DNA of 64,000 bases from Malus domestica (lineage: Eukaryota > Streptophyta > Magnoliopsida > Rosales > Rosaceae), in the NCBI RefSeq assembly GCF_042453785.1, contig NC_091673.1, positions 2,797,501 to 2,861,500 of the forward strand. The letters run 5' to 3'. This document shows, piece by piece, positions 55,753 through 64,000 of this stretch (its first letter is position 1; each line of letters begins with the position of its first letter). The position numbers were made by a program, and so were the translations under genes. A model generated the notes under the pieces. It made no database searches. It saw nothing but the letters and a program-made list of their open reading frames with translations, and had not been told where the DNA came from.

Positions 55753-56159
55753 GCTGAGAGGGACAAAACGACGCGCATTGCCGGAGAGAAAGAGAATTTG
55801 AGGGGCTTTCGTGCAGAGAGAGAGAGAGTGCGTGAGGAACAAGGCGAAGAAGGAGAGGGAGGTCAATGGAGGGGTTTAATAATTTTCAGGGTTTGGTAAT
55901 CGATTAATTAAATTAAATAAGGAAATAATACTAAAAAAAATGTAAAATTGGGGAAAACGAAGATAAATGGAGGCGAAGAAACTGAAACTCAACGGCTAAA
56001 TCAGTAAAAAAAGAACTAGCTTTTCGGCGTTCGGCTTTCGGCTTTTGGCTTTTGGGTTAAGGTTTGAGGTTTGACCAATAGAAGAAGCTAGTGTCCTGAT
56101 TAGCAATATTGTGAAATGTGCGGGGTGTTTGTCGTAATATCGACGTCCCAATGTGACTA

Positions 56160-56515
56160 TCTAGAAGCTTCCAGACAAGTTCGTTGGTGGGACAGTGGCA
56201 GACAATGAATTCGGCTTTTTCCTCTTTGAGAATATATTACCCACGACATAGAAGAAAATAGTGGGAATTGCAAGTTTTGTTCCTTTTGGTTGTACCACAC
56301 TATTGGAGTAGTCAAAGTACCACAATGCTTCAACAAAACTCCTATATGATGTGGGATCGGGCAATTGCCTTCCCTCAGTTGTGAGCACTTGATTGTGTGG
56401 CTTACTAGATGTGGAACAAGGCTTGCAAGTATCCATACCTTCCTTATGTATGAGATCTTTACCATACTTAGCTTGATTCGTAAAGATATCACCATTTTTT
56501 TGTTAGGTTTCAAAT
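56160..56515 (-). mobile_element. Ty1/copia retrotransposon fragment (fossil)
   Basis: On the minus strand, conceptual translation shows copia polyprotein words from the reverse transcriptase / RNase H junction, such as DPTSYRSFV and 'MDTCKPCST'. It is a broken remnant of about 350 bp, with several breaks and no LTRs nearby. It is unrelated by position to the larger copia element at 59.1 kb. Confidence 0.6.
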
Positions 56516-56714
56516 CTGATTTACAACTACTACTTAGTACTACAGTTTAATAGTATTCTTCTTTACTTGTAAATGAGATGTCTTAGGTTTGATTATCGCC
56601 AAAAACGAATTTGAACCACATTATTGCTAGTCCATTGTGAGGCTTTGCTTGTTCCCTCATCCTTTTAGTGTAAATAATATCGTTTGTCTAAAAAGAAAAA
56701 AAATTGACTAACCA

Positions 56715-57135
56715 CTCGTTTTATTTCATTCTAATCATTTACCAATGCATCAAATGTTAGAGTTTGGTAGAGCTGAGAAGCTATCTTAATTGAATATTGC
56801 ATGATTTTTAAATGTGAATAATCTTTTTTTTTTTTTACTTACAAATTATAATCTGACATGTTTGTGGAAAGAACTCAATTAAATCACAAATAAATAATTT
56901 CATATATGTTTTGTGTAGACAAGGTTGTTTGTAAAAAAAATAATGACTGACTACTAGTTTCATTTCAATCCAATCATTTACCAATGCATCAAATGCTAGA
57001 GTTTGGTAGAATCGAGAAACTATTTTAATTGAATATTGTGTGACTTCTTAAATGTAAAGAATCATTTTTCTTTACTTGCAGATTATAATCTGACATGTTT
57101 GTGGAAAGAACTCAATTAAATCACAAATAAAAAAA
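56715..57135. repeat. Two diverged copies of an AT-rich 240-bp segment
   Basis: Copy 1 is about 56735-56905 and copy 2 about 56975-57145. Shared words in the same order: 'tcatttaccaatgcatcaaatg', 'agagtttggtaga', 'aattgaatattg', 'aatctgacatgtttgtgg', 'aatcacaaataa'. Family unknown. Confidence 0.65.
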
Positions 57136-57622
57136 ATTCATATACGTTTATCAAATTGTGATTTGATCTTGTTTATGACGAGGAATGTATCATTATATAT
57201 AATAATGAGCCAAGTATTTTCCATTTCAATTGTTACGATAGACGGAAAACAAAATAGACAGTGAGCTGGTTTCCTCTCCGGTAATTGATTTAGATTGTTG
57301 TATCATTTTCTCAAAAGCCGGCCCAATTCAAAATCAGTGGAAAAGGACCCGTGACCACCAAATGATCAACATTTTACAAATTTAAAATTAGTAAAAATAT
57401 GACTATTGAAGGATACTTGGATTTCACGTTTCAATTTTTTTAATTTTTTTTTTGTGCAATTCAAAACTTTGAACGCTTCAATTCAATGGCAACTACGTTA
57501 TGAGTTTAAACTAAACTCCAAATAAAATCACTAGTCAATAAAAAAAACATTGACGGGCTTCATTGACTTAGCATTCTTTTGGGCCAAACTTGGACTTATA
57601 CATGGTACGGCCCATAACCTTA

Positions 57623-58610
57623 GGCCATCTCCATCCGATTCGACCAAAGGGTCATAAGACTAAAAATAATCCGTTTTGACATGAAAACCGTCTCTAATCG
57701 AGAGCTAGGCCAAGGGGCTCGTGATCCCCACCCGGCCAAAAATAGGAGAATTGGCCAAAGGGTTGGCCAAGAGCAACCAGCCCGCTAGCCCTATAGCACA
57801 TCCCTCTAGCGCCAGAATGTCAAGCTTGACATTTTGCCAACCCTCAAACTCAGCCCATTTGAATGCCAACGGCGCCAACTAGCAACGTCTAACTGACGTT
57901 AGATTACTGTTGGAATTTATTTATTTATTTTTTTGACGGATTTTTTTCCTATAAATACCTTCCTACATCATTCCTCACATACTTCTCATTATTCCATACT
58001 ACCTTATCTCATTTTATTTCAATTCTTCACATTCTATTCTCTTACCTCTTCCAATAATCTTTCCTTTAATTTTTTTCAATAATTTTCAAATGGTCACACC
58101 GGCAATGAAATGAAGGGTTTGGACTCGAAAAGAAGATGAAATATTTCAGGGCTTATAGATGGGTCTCAGAAGATAGTGTCAAGGGTAGTTCTTAAACAAG
58201 TGAAGGTGTTTGGAGGTGTGTGAATTCTACCCCAATATCTAGTCAATTTATTAACATTGGAAGCTGAAGATAAGAAGTGCCAGGTAAATAAGAATCTTAT
58301 CTAAAATTTGCACAACTAATTATATCTCGACACGTGGCACTCGAAATCCTATCCAAAAAATGATTGAGATTATATAAAGATAAGAAATCCAGAGATTTAT
58401 TTATTTGGCGACAAGTGGCACTCAAATATGTCTGAAAACCTTATTTTAATATGGTAGTTTAATTTAAGGAACCATATTAATTCAATTAAAATAATCAATT
58501 ATGTTTGACCTATGGTCCATTGGCCCCTCGGTTGGAGATAGTTTTTTGTCAAAGGGCAATGTTTGGCCTATGGCCTTTTGGTCCCCTCAGTTAGAGATAA
58601 TATATAATAT
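57623..58610 (+). mobile_element. Non-autonomous DNA element(s), GGCCATCTCCA end, with internal TATA region
   Basis: Begins GGCCATCTCCATCC after TTA (57620-57622), the same end as the element at 58651. The interior contains 'ttttttcctataaataccttc' near 57940-57961, a promoter-like stretch also found inverted at 59060-59072. On the right, two tandem, degraded reverse copies of the end (CGGTTGGAGATA near 58531 and CAGTTAGAGATA near 58589) appear. A PIF/Harbinger-type non-autonomous element is likely, but the right boundary is not clean. Confidence 0.4.
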
Positions 58611-58650
58611 GGTATTGCACTGTTCATTAAAATAATTTCTTGCAAGGTTA

Positions 58651-59125
58651 GGCCATCTCCAACCGAGGGCTGGCCATATGGCTCGTTTTAGCCCTCTGGC
58701 CCTCCAAGATTTTCCAAGATATTAATATTTTAATGAACAGTACATGACCATATTTGCCTTCGTTTCCAACCGAGGGTCAGAATGCTCGTTATAGCCCTGT
58801 CACAAAAAACCGTCTCCAACTGAGGGCCAAAGAGCCATAGGGCCAAATATAATTTATTATTTAAAAACTACAATTTAAATATAAGTTTGTAAAATAGAAG
58901 TTATATGAAAAAAAAATATGAACCAAATTTTGTAAAATATAAGTTTGAAAATTATCGAAAAAATTGAAGGATAGATTTTTGAAAAAGGAAAGAAAATATG
59001 AGAATTGAAATGGTGTATGAATGGTGAAAATTTTGTGAGGAATGGTTAATGAATGATTTAGGTATTTATAGGAAAAAAATAGAATTTTTTTTTTTAAAAA
59101 AAAAAGGCCCAATAAACCTAAATAT
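58651..59125 (-). mobile_element. Second GGCCATCTCCA-type element, interrupted by a copia insertion
   Basis: Starts GGCCATCTCCAACCGAGGG after TTA (58648-58650). Its inner part is oriented opposite to the first copy: the 'cctataaatacct' region is on the minus strand at 59060-59072. No right terminus is found before the LTR begins at 59126, so the retrotransposon seems to have landed inside it; the rest would lie beyond the window. Confidence 0.45.
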
Positions 59126-59384
59126 TGTTGTGGTCTATTTTTATCTAACAAAATAGAGAGGGTCGGCGGCAGTGGGAGAGAGAAGAGAGATGTGTGTTTG
59201 TAGAATTGTAGGGGAATGTGTGTGTTGTTATCTCTCCTACATTGTGCCTTTATTTATAGTAGTAAAGGAAGAGAAGATATTCCTTCTCCTCCAAGTAATA
59301 CAAGTTGTAATAGGAAAGGATAACTAGAATCAAATCTAATCTAGGATTTACACAATCATACTTATTCTAGGAATGTTTACAACA
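59126..59384 (-). repeat. 3' LTR of the copia element
   Basis: 259 bp bounded by TGTTGT...ACAACA. Read on the minus strand it begins TGTTGTAAACATTCC. A TATAAATA-like promoter word (tactataaataaagg) lies near 59250. Size and ends fit a compact copia LTR. Confidence 0.8.
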
Positions 59385-59393
59385 CTCCCCCTT
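59385..59393 (-). other. Polypurine tract of the copia element
   Basis: AAGGGGGAG on the minus strand, touching the LTR. This is the expected plus-strand primer site and confirms the LTR border. Confidence 0.75.
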
Positions 59394-59989
59394 GAATGTG
59401 CAAATACTTAAGGTAGATTTAGCATCATGCAGAAATTGAGAAAGTCAACTCGTCGGCACTGATTCCAAGGAACAACGCTTATTCTCAATAAGGTAGGAAC
59501 TTGCATAAGTAGTAAGTCTCACTAAAAAAAACCCTAAGGCTATGGCAAAAACCCAAGTAGGGACAAAATCCATAGTCTAAGGAAAAATGTGTGAGAAATA
59601 CAAAGTCAAAAGAAACGTCTACAGGACGTCATCAGGGATATGACCAGCCCAAGGTGGGTGCCTCGTTAAAACCTAGTTAGGTAGCAAAAACCCAGTGGGA
59701 AAAATGCTCCTAATAGTAGGAAAAAAGAGTACATTAAGATCAAGCAAGTATCCAGAAGATACTCCCCATGAGTTTGACATAATTCCAAAGAGAAATAGCA
59801 AAGTTACAACTCAGAAAGTTTACGCATACCAATTCCATGAACAAGCTTCTGAAACGTCGCCTTCGGTAGTGATTTGGTGAAGAGGTCGGCCAGATTGTCT
59901 TGTGATCGGATTTGCGTGACTTCAATCTTCTGATGCTCTTGTTGTTGATGTGTAAAGAAGAACTTCGGCGCAATATGTTTGGTGTTGTC

Positions 59990-61530
59990 TCATTTGATGT
60001 AACCATTCTTGAGCTGTTCGATGCAAGTTGCGTTGTCTTCAAAAATTGTCGTCGGGGCATTAACAGCGGGATGAAGATCACATGAGCTTCGAATATGGCC
60101 CATTACTGCTCTCAACCAAAAACATTCCCAAGTTGCTTCATGTAAGGCGAGAATTTCAGCATGGTTAGACGAAGTGGCAACTAAGGTCTGTTTAGTTGAC
60201 CTCCAAGATATTGCGGTGCCTCCAACGGTAAAGACATAACCCGTTTGAGAACGCGCCTTGTGCAGATCAGATAAGTATCCAGCGTCGGCATAACTAACAA
60301 GGCGAGAATCAACCCGATGAGCATAGGGTGCGGCATCACTCGAGGATTCATAGGGATAGAATAAGCCCAAATCCGTAGTACCCTTAAGGTAACGGAAGAT
60401 GTCTTTCACGCCAGTCCAATGTCTGCGTGTTGGTGCATTGTTGTATCTTGCCAAAAGATTAACAGCGAAGGAGATGTCGGGTCTAATGCATTGAGCTAAG
60501 TACAATAAAGCGCCTATCGCACTTAGATAAGGAACTTCAGGCTCCAAAATCTCTTCATCATCCTCCTTCGGATGGAAGGGATCTCGCTTTGCATCTAGCG
60601 TACGAACGACCATAGGAGTACTCGAATACTTCGCTTTATCCTCATTAAAACGGCGCAACACCTTCTGGGTGTAGTTCGATTAATGTACTAAGATTCCATC
60701 CGAACAATGCTCTATCTCGAGACCGAGACAGTATCGAGTCTTTCCTAGATCTTTCATCTCAAATTCCGACTTCAGGTGCGAAACAGTTCTCGCGAGCTCT
60801 TCAGGAGTTCCGATGAGATTCATGTCATCGACATATATTGCAACAATCGCAAATCCGGAATGTGACTTCTTAATGAACACACAAGGGCATAGTTCGTTGT
60901 TCACATATCCCTGACTAGTCAAATACTCACTCAGACGGTTATACCACATTCTTCCGGATTGTTTCAAACCGTATAGTGAACGCCTCAGCCGAATTGAGAA
61001 CGTGTTCCGGGGTTTGGAAATATTTGAACCAGTCAATGTAAGTCCTTCGGGAACTTTCATATAAATTTTCGTAGCAAGATCCCTATAGAGATACGCGGTT
61101 ACTACGTCCATCAGCTGCATATCCAGTTTTTCGGAAACTACCAAACTGATAAGGTATCGAAAAGTAATCACATCCATAACGGGTGAGTAAGTTTCGTCAT
61201 AGTCAATCCCGGGGCGTTGTGAGAAACCTTGTGCTACAAGACGAGCTTTGTAACGCACAATTTCGTTCTTCTCATTACGCTTCCGAACGAAAACCCACTT
61301 GTAGCCAACGGGCTTCACATGTGGAGGAGTAGGAACTACAGGTCCAAACACCTTACGTTTTGCAAGTGAATCAAGTTCGACTTGGATTGCTTGTTTCCAG
61401 TTTGACCAATCAGCTCTACGTCGACATTCATCAACGGAACGCGGTTCAATGTCATTGCTCAACATGATCTCAATAGCTACTGTAAATGCTAATGCATCAT
61501 CGACAATCATCTCATTTCTACGCCACACAT
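59990..61530 (-). mobile_element. Copia reverse transcriptase and RNase H region (part of fossil element)
   Basis: Reverse transcriptase words such as YKARLVAQGF, YDETYSPV and the YVDDMN active-site box, followed by copia RNase H words (YLKGTTDLGLFYP, SYADAGYLSD, ATWECFWLRA). Part of the element above. Confidence 0.85.
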
Positions 61531-63390
61531 CATCTAACTAGCATAATAGACCGAAATCTCACGATTATCGGGAGGAGGATTCGTCTCTTCAAGGACGCTT
61601 CCATAATCTAGAATTTCCTCATGAGTTGGGTAAAATGAGTAAGCGATAGTCAGATTCACGGTAGGCTCTTCAGGACCTTGTGCCGTGGTTTTTCTCTTCC
61701 GGGGGTGTGAATCCTTTGAACCAAGGGGTCTACCACGCTTTTGTGTAGGGGCAGATGATTGGCTAGCCGCTAATGTACGTGGATCACCAGAATTGGCGTC
61801 CCGGGCTTTCAGAAGGGTAGTCTGTCGTACATTTGGTACATCTATCTTTGCAGGCGTATTCGCAGCTGGAATATGTGATCTTGTCACGCGCGCTAGATCG
61901 ATGAAAGCATCTGGCATGCTCTGAGCTATGCTCTGGAGATCTAATATGCGCTGCACTTCAGCTTCAGACTGAGCGGTGCGGGGATCTAAATGAGACAAAG
62001 TGGGAGTCGTCCACGATAATTCGCGTCGTTCATTCGGAACGTTGACGTTCTTATCTCCCCTTAACGGCGGGAAGATTATCTCATAGAAGTGACAATCCGC
62101 GAAACGAGTGGTAAACAGATCGCATGTCAAAGGTTCTAAGTAACGAATAATCGAAGGAGAATCATATCCGACATAGATTCCCATCCTTCGCTGAGGCCCC
62201 ATTTTTGTACGTAAGGGCGGCGAAATTGGCACATAGACCGCACAACAAAAAACGCGCAGATGCGATATGTATGGTTCGCATCCGGTGACCAACTGAAGGG
62301 CACTAAATGGTTGTGTCGCAACAGGCCTCAGGCGGACCAACTTTGCTGCGTGCAATATTGCATGGCCCCAAGCAGCGATCGGGAGCTTGGTACGTATGAC
62401 CAATGATCGAGCAATCATTTGTAAACGCTTAATGAAAGCCTCTGCCAGGCCATTCTGGGTGTGAACATGGGGTACATGATGTTCAACTTCAACCCCAACC
62501 GACATGCAATAGTCATCAAAAGTTTTAGATGTGAATTCTCCAGCATTATCCAATCGAATAGATTTGATCGGATAATCAGGGTGGTGAGCCCTGAGCTTGA
62601 TAACCTGAGCCAACAGTTTGGAGAATGCAGCGTTCCTTGTGGACAAGAAGCACACGTGTGACCAACGTGTAGAAGCGTCAACCAAAACCATAAAATATCT
62701 AAATAGTCCACAGGGAGGTTGAATCGGTCCACAAATGTCCCCCTGAATCCGTTGTAGAAAAATGGGAGGATTCGAACGAATCTTGTCATAAGAAGGCTTA
62801 GTAATAAACTTTCCCATAAAACATGTTTGACATAAGATTTCATGGATCGAACCTAAGCTTCGGGTTAGTGGATGCCCGTGTGAAGTTTTGAGGATACGGC
62901 GCATCGCTATTCGTCCAGGATGTCCCAAACGATCATGCCAAAGTGTAATTTCGTGCGCGGTCCCTGTGGTAGGGCCGGCCACATAGTGGCATTCGATGGG
63001 GCGTATGGTCGTAGTATACAGACCACTCGGATTACGCTCCATCTTCTCTAGAATACACTTCTGGCCATATTCGTAGGAAGTTACACACAAAAATTCAACT
63101 CCATTTTCTACGTGGGTTTCAGCGTGGTAATTGTTATCTCTAATGTCCTTGAAACTTAGTAACGTTCTTCCGGAACGTGGAGAATAGAGTGCCTCAGCAA
63201 TGGTCAAGATTGTACCATTGGACAACATTATACGTGCCTTACCGTATCCTTCTATCAGGTTGGATGGGCCTGAGAGGGTTGTCAGAGGTGCATTCTTAGG
63301 TACGAAGTTAGTGAAATAGATGCGTTCACGCAAAACAGTATGCGTGGTTGCACTATCTGCCAGACAACTAACTTTCCCACTAGTCATACC
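61530..63390 (-). mobile_element. Copia protease and integrase region (part of fossil element)
   Basis: Aspartic-protease-like start (ADSATTHTV), the integrase zinc-binding region (WHDRLGHPGRIAMRRI), the integrase core (GDICGPIQPPCG, RLDNAGEF, HTQNGLAEAFIKRL) and a long variable C-terminal part up to the reverse transcriptase. Confidence 0.85.
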
Positions 63391-63639
63391 TAGAATGAAA
63401 AATTAATTTGAATTGGTCACATGCATAAAAGTTTATAAAAACAAGTATCAATTCAAAATAATTTCATTTATTCAAGGATTAAAACTGAATATCCAAAATA
63501 AATCGCCAACTAACAATCCAAAACATGAAGGAAAATTGTTCAAAATCAACCAAAAAACAAGGTGGGGTGCGGCAACTATGTGGAATTCGGCCCCAATTGT
63601 CTTATTTCAACTAAAAAAAAGTCTATGTCTAAGATTCTA

Positions 63640-64000
63640 ATCTTCCATAGGAGTGGTATCCTCCTGAAAGTCAGAAACCTCCATTTTTGTAGTCTCCGGT
63701 TCGTCCACTTGCATGAAGTTTGATTCAAACTTCTTACGACGAGAATGATATTCATCTACAACCTTTTTGGGAGCACGGCAAATACGGGACCAATGGTCCT
63801 TTGAACCACAACGATAGCACATATCGTCATTCATTGTGGCAAGTGCTTTGCCCTTATTCTTGAAGTTCGGGGCCTTAGGAGCGAGGTTTGGGCGCTTCTG
63901 GGCTTTGTTTCCTCCCTTGGATGAGCCTTGACTCTGTTGACCTTGGTGGGATGGCTTCTGGCTGCCCTTACCACGCCTCTTTTGGCGTTTTGGGTGCTGA
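63640..64000 (-). mobile_element. Copia gag C-terminal part with zinc knuckle (part of fossil element)
   Basis: CCHC-type knuckle CYRCGSKDHWSRIC preceded by a Lys/Gly/Gln-rich basic stretch, as at the end of copia gag. Continues past the window edge. Confidence 0.8.

Larger units (their letters stand above)
55753..57622. other. Spacer upstream of CTL gene with a copia fragment and related AT-rich repeats
   Basis: Promoter of the CTL gene on the left (55753-56100). A fossil copia piece lies at 56160-56515. Between 56700 and 57150 two related AT-rich segments occur: 'taatcatttaccaatgcatcaaatg' and 'aatctgacatgtttgtggaaagaactcaatt' each appear twice, about 240 bp apart, so a tandem duplication is present. 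No gene is seen. Confidence 0.5.
59126..64000 (-). mobile_element. Ty1/copia LTR retrotransposon, 3' portion (fossil), runs off the window
   Basis: Minus-strand element. Its 3' LTR is 59126-59384, followed inward by RNase H and reverse transcriptase, integrase and protease, and the end of gag near the window edge; this order (protease, integrase, RT, RNase H) defines Ty1/copia. The 5' LTR and most of gag lie outside. The coding part is broken, with about three breaks visible, though long stretches stay open, suggesting moderate to young age. The age cannot be measured with one LTR in view. It is inserted in the MITE-like element that starts at 58651. Confidence 0.88.

Overview
The window is nuclear DNA of a flowering plant. 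All recognised genes are typical plant genes cut by many GT-AG introns, with AT-rich introns and intergenic DNA. The gene content fits a eudicot: a TGA2.1-like bZIP factor, two vacuolar-type ALMT anion channels, a PP2A A subunit and an HMA-domain protein. A woody rosid, perhaps Rosaceae (apple or pear group), is my guess from the look of the dispersed repeats; I could not test it.

Layout. 0.2-0.8 kb: small HMA-domain protein (+). 1.5-6.8 kb: PRP4-type splicing kinase (+), 11 coding exons, one intron with a GC donor. 10.7-12.6 kb: IST1-like ESCRT regulator (+), convergent with the meiotic gene HOP2 (-, 12.9-14.3 kb). HOP2 is divergent, across 281 bp, from a predicted plastid membrane protein (+, 14.6-16.4 kb). 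17.1-28.1 kb: two ALMT paralogues on + with matching exon structure, separated by KRR1 on -. 29.7-34.1 kb: PP2A A subunit (+), 12 coding exons, 587 aa. 35.3-38.5 kb: one doubtful small spliced transcript and one conserved-looking unnamed gene of 139 aa. 39.4-42.6 kb: TGA bZIP factor (-), 10 coding exons. 53.0-55.8 kb: choline-transporter-like (SLC44/PNS1 family) protein (-), 7 coding exons.

Mobile DNA. The most striking object is a 6,671-bp hAT DNA transposon (44146-50816) with an exact 8-bp target duplication (GTTGCAGC), related termini of about 27 bp, ATATCG-rich subterminal DNA, a minisatellite-bearing 3-kb leader and an apparently intact four-exon transposase of 996 aa with BED finger, DUF659-type core, hAT dimerisation region and a 310-aa low-complexity tail. 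Three PIF/Harbinger-like MITEs with TAA/TTA duplications lie at 23.3, 43.3 and 52.1 kb, a 156-bp MITE lies at 38.9 kb, and a pair of related elements in opposite orientation lies at 57.6-59.1 kb. The right end (59.1 kb to the window edge) is the 3' part of a Ty1/copia LTR retrotransposon on the minus strand, inserted in one of those elements. A short copia fossil lies at 56.2-56.5 kb.

The host genes do not form a pathway. They are ordinary housekeeping and signalling genes whose spacers have been enlarged by transposons. Exon borders were read by eye from reading frame, splice dinucleotides and family knowledge. The summed exons give whole-codon lengths for every multi-exon gene listed with exon coordinates, except the low-confidence transcript at 35.3 kb.
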